NCBI RefSeq assembly: GCF_900094565.1
Contig: NZ_FMAF01000044.1
Coordinates: 1 to 40,471 of the forward strand
From: Martinezella lusitana
GTDB lineage: Bacteria > Pseudomonadota > Alphaproteobacteria > Rhizobiales > Rhizobiaceae
Length of the DNA stretch: 40,471 nucleotides
Direction of reading: 5' to 3'
Shown here in pieces: positions 1 to 7,695 of the stretch (positions within the stretch are counted from its first letter, which is position 1; every line of letters starts with the position of its first letter). Made by a program: the position numbers and the translations under genes. The notes beneath the pieces were generated by a model. It saw nothing but the letters and a program-made list of their open reading frames with translations. It was not told the DNA's origin and did no database searches.

Positions 1-25
1 GTTTCCACGCAGAACTGAGCCGGTT
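1..25 (+). repeat. IS21 left terminal inverted repeat
   Basis: These 25 bases pair with 2455-2479 on the opposite strand, with mismatches only at positions 5 and 11. The exact outer end cannot be seen because the window starts here. Confidence 0.85.
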
Positions 26-107
26 AGGCGCATAATTTCCATTGAGAATTGAGCCATGTGAACCTTCCCCCAACGCGGTGAGCGACGGGGGCAACGGAGT
101 GATCCAC

Positions 108-1628
108 ATGGGACTTTTAAACATCATCCGTCGGATGAAGCTGCGCGAGAAGCAGTCGATCCGCGAGATCAGTCGGCATACCGGTTTGTCGCGTAACACG
201 ATCGCGAAGTATTTGAACGCTGGTACGATCGAGCCGACGTTCACGGTACCGGAGCGACCGAGCAAGCTTGATCCTTTTGCCGACAAACTGGCGGCCTGGC
301 TGAAGACCGAGGCCGGGAGGTCGCGCAAGCAGCGCCGAACGTTGAAGCAACTTCATGCCGATCTGGTGGTTCTCGGCTTTACCGGCTCCTATGGTCGGGT
401 CGCCGCCTTTGCCCGTGAGTGGCGGGTTGAGCAGCAGACGACTGGCCGCGGCATATTCGTTCCGCTGTCTTTCCGTGCAGGCGAAGCATTCCAATTCGAT
501 TGGAGTGAAGATTATGCCTTGATCGGCGGCGAGCGCACCAAGCTTCAGGTCGCACACATCAAGCTATCGCACAGTCGAGCGTTTCTGGTCAGAGCCTACC
601 TGCTGCAGACGCACGAGATGCTGTTCGACGCCCACTGGCACGGGTTCCGCGTGTTTGGCGGAGTACCTGGTCGCGGCATTTACGACAACATGAAGACCGC
701 GGTTGATCGTGTCGGTCGTGGCAAAGAACGGCAGGTCAATATCCGTTTCCTCGCGATGACGAACCACTACGTCTTTGCGCCTGAGTTTTGCAATCCCGCC
801 GCGGGTTGGGAGAAGGGTCAGGTCGAGAAGAATGTCCAGGATGCCCGACCGCGACTGTGGCAACAGATGCCTGACTTTCCGGATCTGGCGGCATTGAATG
901 CCTGGCTGGAACAGCATTGCCAGGACCTGTGGCGCGACACAGCACACGGCACCTTGCCCGGCACGATCGCGGACGTCTGGTCGGCAGAACGCCCGGCATT
1001 GATGGCGCTCCCTGCCGCGTTTGACGGCTTCGTCGAGCAGAGCAAGCGCGTCTCGCCCACCTGCCTGATCACTTTTGAGCGGAACCGCTACAGCGTGCCT
1101 GCATCGTTTGCCAACCGGCCTGTCAGCCTGCGGATCTATCCCGAGCGACTGGTCGTTGCGGCAGAAGGCAATATCCTATGCGAGCATGAGCGGGTCATTG
1201 AACGTAGCCACGACAAGCCGCCACGTACGATTTATGACTGGCGGCATTATCTTGCGGTCATCCAGCGCAAGCCCGGTGCCCTGCGTAATGGTGCGCCTTT
1301 CCTGGAATTACCGTTGGCCTTTCGGCAACTTCAGGACCAGATGCTCCGCCGCTCCGGCGGTGATCGTGAGATGGCCGATATCCTTGCTCTTGTACTTCAC
1401 CACGACGAACAAGTTGTTGTCAGGGCTGTGGAATTGGCCCTGGATGCAGGCGTGGCGACCAAGACGCATGTCTTGAACCTGCTGCATCGGCTGATCGATG
1501 GCAAGACAATCGATGGTCCCGACGTTGATACGCCACAGGCGCTCACGCTGTTGCGTGAACCCAAGGCTGATGTTGAACGCTACGATGGTTTGCGCCTGCG
1601 GACCGCAGGAGGCCGTCATGCGTCATGA
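108..1628 (+). CDS. istA: IS21-family transposase IstA
   Basis: This is the DDE transposase that cuts and joins the ends of the element, working with the IstB ATPase. The protein from the ATG at 108 is 506 residues, normal for IstA. A helix-turn-helix lies near residues 16-36 (SIREISRHTGLSRNT). The catalytic acidic residues are probably D131 (FQFDWSE), D193 (IYDNMK) and E240 (KGQVEK). The frame is open further upstream to 42, but the ATG at 108 gives the family's usual N-terminus (MGLLNIIRRMK). The 3' end overlaps istB by 11 bases, the translationally coupled arrangement expected for IS21. No frameshift or internal stop is present. Confidence 0.95.
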   Translation: MGLLNIIRRMKLREKQSIREISRHTGLSRNTIAKYLNAGTIEPTFTVPERPSKLDPFADKLAAWLKTEAGRSRKQRRTLKQLHADLVVLGFTGSYGRVAAFAREWRVEQQTTGRGIFVPLSFRAGEAFQFDWSEDYALIGGERTKLQVAHIKLSHSRAFLVRAYLLQTHEMLFDAHWHGFRVFGGVPGRGIYDNMKTAVDRVGRGKERQVNIRFLAMTNHYVFAPEFCNPAAGWEKGQVEKNVQDARPRLWQQMPDFPDLAALNAWLEQHCQDLWRDTAHGTLPGTIADVWSAERPALMALPAAFDGFVEQSKRVSPTCLITFERNRYSVPASFANRPVSLRIYPERLVVAAEGNILCEHERVIERSHDKPPRTIYDWRHYLAVIQRKPGALRNGAPFLELPLAFRQLQDQMLRRSGGDREMADILALVLHHDEQVVVRAVELALDAGVATKTHVLNLLHRLIDGKTIDGPDVDTPQALTLLREPKADVERYDGLRLRTAGGRHAS

Positions 1629-2412
1629 TCCTGCCAGCGCAGCCGTCGTCATCATGCTGCGCAGCCTGAAGATGTATGGCATGGCCCAAGCCGTCATCGA
1701 CCTGATCGAGCAAGGGGCTCCAGCCTTCGATGCGGCCGTGCCGATCTTGTCCCAGTTGCTGAAAGCCGAAATGGCCGAGCGCGAGGTTCGCTCGATCGCC
1801 TACCACATGAAGGCAGCTCGCTTCCCGGCCTACAAGGACATCTCCGGGTTCGACTTCGCAGCCAGCGAGATCAACGAGGCGACGGTGCGCCAACTGCACC
1901 GATGCGAGTTCATGGACGGAGCGCAGAATATCGTGCTCGTCGGCGGGCCGGGCACAGGAAAAACACATGTCGCGACCGCCCTTGGTGTCCAGGCGATCGA
2001 GCATCATCGCCGAAAGGTCCGCTTCTTCTCGACCATCGAATTGGTCAATGCGCTCGAACAGGAGAAGGCCAAAGGCAAGGCAGGCCAGATTGCTGAGACG
2101 CTGGTTCGCCTCGATCTGCTGATCCTCGATGAGCTCGGATACCTTCCGTTCAGTGCCTCAGGCGGTGCGCTGCTCTTCCATCTGCTGAGCAAGCTCTATG
2201 AGCGCACCAGCGTCATCATCACTACCAACCTCAGCTTCAGCGAATGGGCGACCGTCTTCGGTGATGCCAAGATGACCACGGCTCTGCTCGACCGCCTGAC
2301 CCATCGTTGCCATATCCTGGAAACCGGGAACGATAGCTTCCGCTTCAAAGCCAGCTCGGCTGCAGCAGCCCAAAAGAGAGGAGAAAAGACCAACCCATTG
2401 ACCAAAGCCTGA
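1618..2412 (+). CDS. istB: IS21-family helper ATPase IstB
   Basis: IstB is the DnaC/DnaA-like AAA+ ATPase that assists IstA in target choice and strand transfer. The protein is 264 residues, typical for the family. Walker A is GGPGTGKTH at about residues 109-117 and Walker B is LLILDELGY at about 167-175. I chose the ATG at 1618, which overlaps the end of istA. An in-frame start upstream at 1498 lies inside istA and would add a non-homologous extension. The stop lies 42 bases before the right terminal repeat. Confidence 0.95.
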   Translation: MRHDPASAAVVIMLRSLKMYGMAQAVIDLIEQGAPAFDAAVPILSQLLKAEMAEREVRSIAYHMKAARFPAYKDISGFDFAASEINEATVRQLHRCEFMDGAQNIVLVGGPGTGKTHVATALGVQAIEHHRRKVRFFSTIELVNALEQEKAKGKAGQIAETLVRLDLLILDELGYLPFSASGGALLFHLLSKLYERTSVIITTNLSFSEWATVFGDAKMTTALLDRLTHRCHILETGNDSFRFKASSAAAAQKRGEKTNPLTKA

Positions 2413-2454
2413 TCAGAAAACCATACTCAGAGGTGGCTCACTTCTCGGTGGAAA

Positions 2455-2479
2455 AACCGGCTCAGTTCCGCGTGAAAAC
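2455..2479 (-). repeat. IS21 right terminal inverted repeat
   Basis: This is the reverse-complement partner of bases 1-25 (23 of 25 identical). It lies 42 bases after the istB stop codon and about 20 bases before the ATG of the next gene, so it marks the junction with the accessory segment. Confidence 0.85.
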
Positions 2480-2500
2480 CAACAGCTGGGATTTGCGACC

Positions 2501-3043
2501 ATGAATGCAGCCGCTCAAGACGGCGTCCTACTGCATCTAGGAAGAGATAGCCCGGCCCTCCACATGCCAGTGGGCGACCAGGACGTCATCGCCGAGCCCG
2601 CATTCGAAGACTACACGGACATGTTCTTCGATCTCTGTGATGCGGTCGGTCTCGATGTGAAAGATGGATGCAACATCTACCCGATGAACGCATCCCTCGG
2701 TGGGAATGCCATCGCGACGGTTCAAGACGGGAACCGTATCATCGTCTATGACCGGACGCTCTCCCGGGAGATCGGATACGGAGGCGCTATGATGGTGATC
2801 GCCCACGAGCTTGGACACCATTACTGTCACCATCTGGAAACGTCGGCCGATCCAATGAAGGAATTGGCAGCGGACCGTTTCGCTGGAGCGGCAATGCGTC
2901 TTTCGAAGATGAGTCTTGATGCCACACTCGGCGCGGTCCACATCCTGGCCGAGCGGCCCTCGAAGTCCTATCCGGGAAGGGCTGATCGTATTAAGGCGAT
3001 CACTGAGGGATGGAATGATCCGGCAGCAGGAAGGAAGTGCTGA
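2501..3043 (+). CDS. small zinc metallopeptidase-like protein
   Basis: The 180-residue protein has a gluzincin zinc-site pattern: HELGHH at residues 102-107 and a likely third ligand, E121, in KELAADRFAG. The tail near 156-167 (SYPGRADRIKAI) resembles the end of M48-type peptidase domains. No signal peptide or membrane segment is seen, so it is probably cytoplasmic. I do not recognise a characterised relative. The ATG lies only about 20 bases from the IS21 right end, and the reading frame stays open back through the IS end to at least 2402. The insertion may therefore have removed the native promoter or part of the N-terminus. M48-like or another gluzincin family is possible; the substrate is unknown. 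Confidence 0.7.
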   Translation: MNAAAQDGVLLHLGRDSPALHMPVGDQDVIAEPAFEDYTDMFFDLCDAVGLDVKDGCNIYPMNASLGGNAIATVQDGNRIIVYDRTLSREIGYGGAMMVIAHELGHHYCHHLETSADPMKELAADRFAGAAMRLSKMSLDATLGAVHILAERPSKSYPGRADRIKAITEGWNDPAAGRKC

Positions 3044-3392
3044 GACATGAGGTTCAACTATGCCTACAATCAGATTGAACACCGACGAAGCGCTGACTGA
3101 GGCGCGTCAAGCTTATAGTGCCAATGCTACATCTTGATGTTCACTGGCACGCCTTAGGTGGTGCGAAATAAGTTCTAAAGCCAAATTTGCAATAGAAATA
3201 ATGACTGACGGTTCAATTGTTGGGCTAAAATACCAACGTAGGTGACGAACCTGAGCCAAGCCAAATGTTAAGGCTTACATGCGGGCGAACCATTTCTGCG
3301 CTGAAGCTCAAAAACCAAAAATGCCCCAAGCGTTTGCTCAGAGCATCGTGGCGGCCTCCGTTGGAAGACCCAGGGGGCTAGGCCCAAGAACT
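3044..3392. other. gene-poor, AT-rich intergenic stretch
   Basis: No convincing gene is visible here. Very short open frames exist (for example ATG at 3060 to stop at 3137, 25 codons) but have no supporting signal. Composition is clearly lower in GC than the flanking chromosome: I count 21 G/C in 60 bases at 3181-3240 against 38 in 60 at 5221-5280. The stretch separates two convergent genes and looks like decayed or foreign DNA. Confidence 0.5.
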
Positions 3393-4250
3393 TTATACGT
3401 CTTCTGAATTGAGAATGCAACTCTCTAGTTTGTCAGTCGGCGTCTCAATTAAATCAAAACACGAAAACTTCGAACCCCTCGCAATTGCATCCTCAGCTGA
3501 GAATAGGCAATCGATAAGCATCTTGTCTGCGATCATCGCCTGATAAGCCCGATAGGTGGGTTCATAGCGACTTCTAGCAATAGCATATAATAAAAGGTCA
3601 GCCACTTGCAGGAGCCGCGTTCGCTTGTCCTTAAACTCCAATTCACAGATTGTCGCCGCGAAGTCATCCGCGGTTAGTGGCTTATATTTTTCTGAGGTCT
3701 CCTGATTAAAGGGCATGCCTTTACTTTTCAGCTCTTCGATGTATCGCTTGATCAGCCGATCTTCGGACTCACCTGATCTCTCGACATGTATACGAAGCTT
3801 AGTCCCGAGCTCGATTGCATACCTGACCGCCCTTTCGATCAAGATAGGGAAAACCGTGTTACAGAGAAGCCACTTACTGTCGGAATACACCTCGCTGTAG
3901 CGTTTCAAATAACCTGGGCGATGAACCGTGGACGCTATCCCATAGAGGCCAGGGACACGCATCATGGCGTGGAGATCGCTAAAAAATGCCTCTTTGTCGA
4001 AAGTCGGATCGCGGAGCATACGCCAGTCGTCTTTGCTGTGCCTAATTTTCACAGAATGCAAAGGGACGGTGATTTTCCATTTCTGACAGAAATCATCGTA
4101 CAGAGCCTGCGCAGCAGGCTTATGTTCGTCCAGTATGACAAGGCCACCCAAAGCAAAGTAATCAAAGCGAGGATTGTCTCCAGGATGCCTTTTGACGACC
4201 CGGCTGCCAGAGTCGTCGACATAAAGATTCAGGTGATTATGCTCAGGCAT
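3393..4250 (-). CDS. DUF3800 domain-containing protein
   Basis: The protein (285 residues from the ATG at 4250) begins with YVDDSG at about residues 10-15, the hallmark of DUF3800. It also has the family's C-terminal LLQVADLLLYAIAR segment. Conserved acidic residues in both motifs suggest a nuclease-like (RNase H-like) fold, but the function of the family is not established. DUF3800 genes are common in accessory and mobile regions. An alternative start at 4313 would add 21 residues; neither start has a strong Shine-Dalgarno, and 4250 gives the family's usual short lead-in to the motif. Codon use is more AT-rich than the neighbouring core genes, which fits acquisition by transfer. It is convergent with the metallopeptidase-like gene. 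Confidence 0.85.
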   Translation of the reverse strand: MPEHNHLNLYVDDSGSRVVKRHPGDNPRFDYFALGGLVILDEHKPAAQALYDDFCQKWKITVPLHSVKIRHSKDDWRMLRDPTFDKEAFFSDLHAMMRVPGLYGIASTVHRPGYLKRYSEVYSDSKWLLCNTVFPILIERAVRYAIELGTKLRIHVERSGESEDRLIKRYIEELKSKGMPFNQETSEKYKPLTADDFAATICELEFKDKRTRLLQVADLLLYAIARSRYEPTYRAYQAMIADKMLIDCLFSAEDAIARGSKFSCFDLIETPTDKLESCILNSEDV

Positions 4251-4528
4251 CTTGTCGCATCCGCGGTGGCCACTGCTGCGAACAACGCTAGGATGCAGAG
4301 ATGACTTTTTCACTAACAGAACGCCCTTTCGCGACGGGCGGGACTAAATCCAGACTTATGCGGCGGCGAATCTGGGCTCGTGCAGCATGCGTCCCGCTTG
4401 ATGTAACCATGGAGGGACATATTCAGTGGCTTGGGAAGGGCTACAGTGCCAATTCCGCAATGAAAACAATGCACGCTGGCGCAATCGTATTGACGAAAAA
4501 ATCATCGTTCGTGACGAACTAGATTAAG

Positions 4529-4604
4529 TGGTGGGCCCGGAGGGACTCGAACCCCCAACCAAGCGGTTATGAGCCGCCGGCTCTAACCATTGAGCTACAG
4601 GCCC
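4529..4604 (-). tRNA. tRNA-Ile with CAT anticodon (lysidine type)
   Basis: A 76-base cloverleaf folds on the minus strand: a 7-bp acceptor stem (GGGCCTG with its partner, including a T-G pair), an intact TTCGAGT T-loop and an encoded CCA. The anticodon loop reads CTCATAA. The anticodon-arm context (GGCGGCTCATAACCGCTTGGT) resembles the minor isoleucine tRNA, whose C34 is changed to lysidine by TilS, more than elongator or initiator tRNA-Met; this assignment is by resemblance. Its 3' end faces the low-GC segment and the IS21 copy, a common position for integrated elements. The 278 bases between it and the DUF3800 gene hold no supported gene. Confidence 0.9.
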
Positions 4605-4768
4605 GGCACGAGAGAAAATCGTCGCGCTTACAGCACCGGAGCAATGGTTCCCCGGAAGCCGACTTGGCTCTAGCCCAATTTCTCTTTTCCCACAAGGGAC
4701 TGCCGCAATACCTTCACAATCAATCCGCAAAAGCGAATCCCGAGGAAACACCAACCAAGGAACGAACC

Positions 4769-5512
4769 ATGCCACTGACGAAAACCAGAGATTTTGTTTT
4801 TGCCGCTCTTGTCAGCGCTGCCTTCTTCGTGCCCGCCGCCGGCGCCTTCGCAGAGGATGCAAAGCCGCACGAAGCCGTCATCACCGTCACCGGTGAGGGA
4901 CATGCGGCAGTCGCGCCGGATATGGCGGTGGTCACGCTGGCGGTCGTTCAGCAGGCGAAGGTCGCTCAGGACGCGCTCGACCTGAACAACAAGGCTATGG
5001 GCGCTGTGCTTGCAACGCTGAAGGATATCGGCATCGCCGAGCGTGACCTTCAGACGTCAGGTTTTTCCATTCAGCCGCAATATACCTATCCGAACGACAA
5101 GGACGGCCGTGCGCAGCCGCCGGTTCTAAACGGCTACCAGGTGACGAACGGCCTTACCGTTCGCGTGCGCGATCTCTCCAAGCTCGGTGCGCTGCTCGAC
5201 CAGGCGATCAAGCTCGGCATCAACCAGGGCGGCGACATCCAGTTCACCAACGACAAGCCGGATGCCGCGCTTGAGGAAGCCCGCAAGAAGGCAGTGGCCG
5301 ATGCTGCCGCCAAGGCAAAGACCTTGACGGATGCCGCCGGCGTCAAGCTCGGCCGGGTCATCGCGATCCACGAAGGCGGCATTGCCGCTCCGCCTCAGCC
5401 ATATATGCGCCAGGCAATGGCCGCGGCCCCGATGGACAAGGCCGTTCCCGTCGCAACCGGCGAGAACGAGTACAATGCTTCGGTCAGCATCACCTACGCG
5501 ATCCAGCAGTAG
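4769..5512 (+). CDS. periplasmic SIMPL (DUF541) domain protein
   Basis: The 247-residue product has a clear signal peptide (positively charged start, hydrophobic core, AGAFA near residue 28). A SIMPL/DUF541 domain follows from about residue 35 to the end, starting ITVTGEGHAAVAPDMAVVTLAVV. The domain includes the NGYQVTNGLTVRVRDLSKLGALLDQA-like central part, given here only as a description. Family members are periplasmic or outer-membrane associated, form oligomers and have been linked to oxidative stress, but no enzyme activity is established. I chose the ATG at 4769 because it is preceded by AAGGA at a workable distance and gives the signal peptide; the open frame extends upstream to 4664. 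A strong hairpin follows the gene. Confidence 0.88.
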   Translation: MPLTKTRDFVFAALVSAAFFVPAAGAFAEDAKPHEAVITVTGEGHAAVAPDMAVVTLAVVQQAKVAQDALDLNNKAMGAVLATLKDIGIAERDLQTSGFSIQPQYTYPNDKDGRAQPPVLNGYQVTNGLTVRVRDLSKLGALLDQAIKLGINQGGDIQFTNDKPDAALEEARKKAVADAAAKAKTLTDAAGVKLGRVIAIHEGGIAAPPQPYMRQAMAAAPMDKAVPVATGENEYNASVSITYAIQQ

Positions 5513-5521
5513 TTGAAAACA

Positions 5522-5568
5522 GAACCGCCCTTCGCTCGGATTCATCAGAATCGAGCAAAGGGCGGTTC
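5522..5568. terminator. bidirectional hairpin between convergent genes
   Basis: GAACCGCCCTT at 5522-5532 pairs perfectly with AAGGGCGGTTC at 5558-5568. The stem is extended by GCTCG/CGAGC around one unpaired base, with a loop of about 12 bases. On the minus strand it is followed by a TGTTTTC run, which suits termination of the small secreted protein gene. On the plus strand it follows the SIMPL gene directly. Confidence 0.75.
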
Positions 5569-5638
5569 CGCGGCCCCCGCCAAAAGGCGAAAAGGTCAAA
5601 TATGGAATGGCAGGCGCAATATGCGCCCGCTTTTCCGA

Positions 5639-5980
5639 TCAGCGGCCCAGCATCGGGCAGCCGCGAACATTGGCAAACATCATCGTATCCGGACCGCGAC
5701 GACCGAAGCCATCGACGATGACGCGGCGCGGCGTCACATCCACGACGCGGGCACGGCGCAGGCCATAACTGCGGGCGACATCCAACGCTTCACGCGGATC
5801 GCAGCCACGACGGCGGTCGAAGCGCGGCGGCGGATTGTCGTATTCCGGCGGAGGCGGCCGATGACGGCCGGGGCCGACATAGATATCCACCCCCTGTGCG
5901 GCGGCAAAATCCGCCGTGACCGACAGTGCGGTAACTGCGATGGCGACGGCTACCCCCAACTTTGCCAGCAATTGTCTCAT
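5639..5980 (-). CDS. small secreted protein, paralogue A (unknown function)
   Basis: The product is 113 residues with a signal peptide (MRQLLAKLG..., ending near FAAAQG). A proline- and arginine-rich linker follows (RHRPPPPEYDNPPPRFDRR), then a compact C-terminal domain with two cysteines (RGC and RGCP). The C-terminal domain matches that of the protein at 6238-6543: VTPRRV, GFGRRG, FANV and GCP are shared in order. The start at 5980 has an ideal GGAGGACACA ribosome site; the longer open frame to 6070 lacks one. Function is not recognised. I infer a periplasmic or exported protein, possibly with one disulfide bond. Confidence 0.8.
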   Translation of the reverse strand: MRQLLAKLGVAVAIAVTALSVTADFAAAQGVDIYVGPGRHRPPPPEYDNPPPRFDRRRGCDPREALDVARSYGLRRARVVDVTPRRVIVDGFGRRGPDTMMFANVRGCPMLGR

Positions 5981-6150
5981 TGTGTCCTCCATACAGCAAA
6001 GGGCTTCCCTCTCATGCCTGCAACATGTGCTGAGCGAGTGCCCGAGAAGTAACGGCGCGATGCTGAACAAGCTCAGAATCAGCCGTTCATCCGCTAATCA
6101 GGTACAATGAACGCTAAAACGACGCCAGATGCCTTATCATAGCACAATGT

Positions 6151-6182
6151 AAAAAAGTAAAGCCGCCTCCCGAGTGGAGGCG
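6151..6182 (-). terminator. Rho-independent terminator of paralogue B
   Basis: On the minus strand CGCCTCC and GGAGGCG form a perfect 7-bp stem with a 5-base loop (6164-6182), followed by GCTTTACTTTTTT (down to 6151). It lies about 55 bases after the stop of the gene ending at 6238. Confidence 0.78.
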
Positions 6183-6237
6183 ACTTCGAAACTATCGAAT
6201 AGATGTGGAAAACGCGGCCTTTCCCACCTGGCTGCCG

Positions 6238-6543
6238 TTAACGGCGGATCAACGGGCAACCGGGCACATTGGCGAAAACGACACGATCATGGCCACGGCG
6301 GCCGAAGCCTTCGACGACAACCCGGCGCGGCGTGACGTTGTTGATATGGGCGCGGTGCAGACCCATGTCGCGGGCCTTGCGAACTGCTAGCACCGGCGAG
6401 CACGCACGGCCGCGGTGGTGATCGTAACGCACCTGCTGGATGCCGGGATGGAAATCATTGGCCGATGCGGTGACGGCCGTTGCGGAAATGCCGCCGAGTG
6501 CGATGAGAGCTGCGATGCCTGCCTTGGCGAAAAGATTGGTCAT
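6238..6543 (-). CDS. small secreted protein, paralogue B (unknown function)
   Basis: The 101-residue product has a signal peptide (MTNLFAKAGIAALIALGG..., cleavage probably near TASA-N). Its C-terminal domain is clearly related to that of the neighbouring gene at 5639-5980. Shared blocks are GL.RA, VTPRRV.V.GFGRRG.D, FANV and GCP, plus a second cysteine upstream (RAC in place of RGC). It lacks the proline-rich linker of paralogue A. The ribosome site AAGGAG lies 7 bases before the ATG. Both genes are on the minus strand about 260 bases apart and each has its own terminator, so they are probably separate transcription units. Function is not known. Confidence 0.8.
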   Translation of the reverse strand: MTNLFAKAGIAALIALGGISATAVTASANDFHPGIQQVRYDHHRGRACSPVLAVRKARDMGLHRAHINNVTPRRVVVEGFGRRGHDRVVFANVPGCPLIRR

Positions 6544-6714
6544 GGGTGTTTCTCCTTCAAATCCTTGCTGCGGATCGTTGCAATCCCGATATCCGGCTCG
6601 ATGCCCTTGGGATTGAACTCACGTTATGTCAGCCAAGCTGAACCGAACGCGAATTGACCATTCAGGTTGTATTCATGGCGGCTACCGATCGGCTGACGCG
6701 AAAATCGCGGCAGC

Positions 6715-7143
6715 TCAGGCGGAAAGATGCAGCACGACCTCGCGCCGGTGCGGCCGGTCGCGATGCTCGAAGAGATAGATGCCCTGCCAAGTACCAAGCG
6801 TCAGACGGCCGTTCATCACGGGAATGCCGATCGACACCTGGGTCAGCGCCGCCTTGATATGCGCAGGCATATCATCAGGTCCCTCCGTCGTATGCACGAT
6901 CCAGCGCATAGAGGGATCGGAGGACGGCGGCACCAGCCGGCGGAAAAACGCATTGAGGTCGGTCTTCACATCGGGGTCGGCGTTTTCCTGGATCAGCAAC
7001 GAGCAGGATGTGTGGCGCACAAAGACAGTCAAAAGCCCTTCGCCGCTACCCGACGCCGACGCACGGACGAAATCCGCCGCGGGGTCGGTGAATTCGTAAA
7101 GTCCCTGGCCACGGGTGGACAGCGTGATGACGGTTTGCGGCAT
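6715..7143 (-). CDS. YjbQ / UPF0047 family protein
   Basis: The 142-residue protein has the full YjbQ fold: FVRHTSCSLLIQENADPDV near the middle and a GTWQGIYLFEHR segment near the C-terminus, with the conserved His, Asn and Glu residues of the family. Members have been reported to have weak thiamine-phosphate synthase activity, which is the origin of the name 'secondary thiamine-phosphate synthase', but the physiological role is unclear. The ATG at 7143 has a GGAAGAA ribosome site. A TTG five codons upstream is a less likely start. It is probably cytoplasmic and transcribed on its own or with the DUF1428 gene behind it (80-base gap). Confidence 0.9.
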   Translation of the reverse strand: MPQTVITLSTRGQGLYEFTDPAADFVRASASGSGEGLLTVFVRHTSCSLLIQENADPDVKTDLNAFFRRLVPPSSDPSMRWIVHTTEGPDDMPAHIKAALTQVSIGIPVMNGRLTLGTWQGIYLFEHRDRPHRREVVLHLSA

Positions 7144-7223
7144 GGCTTCTTCCGGCAAGAATGGCAGCGATCCGCATCAGGTCGGCCGCAACAGCCGGAA
7201 AGTCAAGTCCGGCGGCCGACAGG

Positions 7224-7577
7224 CTACATCTCGAGGAAGATGTTGAAGCCGCCGTAGATCATGCGCTTGCCATCGAACGGCATGTTCTCCATCCCATTCT
7301 TCAAGCGTGGGTCGGCCATGACCTTTTCCAGTATTTCGTCTCGGCTCTGCCGGGATTCATAGGTGATCCACGAAAAGACGACGACCTCATCCTCGGCTGC
7401 CTGCACCGCGCGGGGGAAGGATGTCAGTTCGCCATAGGGCACATCGTCTCCGACGGCCTCGACATAGCTGAGAGCCCCATATTCCTTCCAGACCTCGCCG
7501 GCCATGCGCGCCAGCACCTTGTATGCCTCCATCTTGTCTTTCGGCACGGCAACGATAAAACCATCCACATAGGACAT
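7224..7577 (-). CDS. DUF1428 family protein
   Basis: The 117-residue protein matches the DUF1428 pattern from end to end: it opens MSYVDGFIVAVPKDK, has FSWITYESR in the middle and ends KRMIYGGFNIFLEM. The fold is a ferredoxin-like alpha/beta barrel of the ABM type. No reaction is assigned. The ribosome site AGGAGG lies 6 bases before the ATG. It may be co-transcribed with the yjbQ-like gene downstream. Confidence 0.9.
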   Translation of the reverse strand: MSYVDGFIVAVPKDKMEAYKVLARMAGEVWKEYGALSYVEAVGDDVPYGELTSFPRAVQAAEDEVVVFSWITYESRQSRDEILEKVMADPRLKNGMENMPFDGKRMIYGGFNIFLEM

Positions 7578-7695
7578 GTCAGCCTCCTCTGTTCTATGCT
7601 CACGTTAGAATGACGATCGGCCACGACTATATCCGACATAGGGCGCGCAGTTTTTCCGACCATTGCCCAATCGAGCGTCCGCCTCAGAGATGCCT

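Larger units (their letters stand above)
1..2481 (+). mobile_element. IS21-family insertion sequence, essentially complete
   Basis: The element carries the istA-istB gene pair between matching ends. Bases 1-25 match the reverse complement of 2455-2479 at 23 of 25 positions. A second, internal pair is visible: 44-56 against the reverse complement of 2434-2446, 12 of 13 matching. Multiple terminal repeats of this kind are the known transposase-binding pattern of IS21 elements. IS21 ends usually finish TG...CA. The right end could therefore run to the CA at 2480-2481, and the left end may lie a base or two outside the window, so the target duplication cannot be read here. Both genes are intact, so the copy looks potentially active. 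Confidence 0.9.

Noticed and set aside
3060..3137. 25-codon open frame after the metallopeptidase-like gene
   Set aside because: Too short, no ribosome site and no similarity; likely chance.
4301..4522. 73-codon plus-strand frame between the DUF3800 gene and the tRNA
   Set aside because: No ribosome site, no recognisable domain, overlaps the upstream part of the DUF3800 frame, and its sequence looks random.
4529..4604. Calling the tRNA an initiator or elongator tRNA-Met because of its CAT anticodon
   Set aside because: The anticodon arm and D-arm context match the lysidine-type tRNA-Ile better, and the paired G1-C72 end argues against the initiator form.
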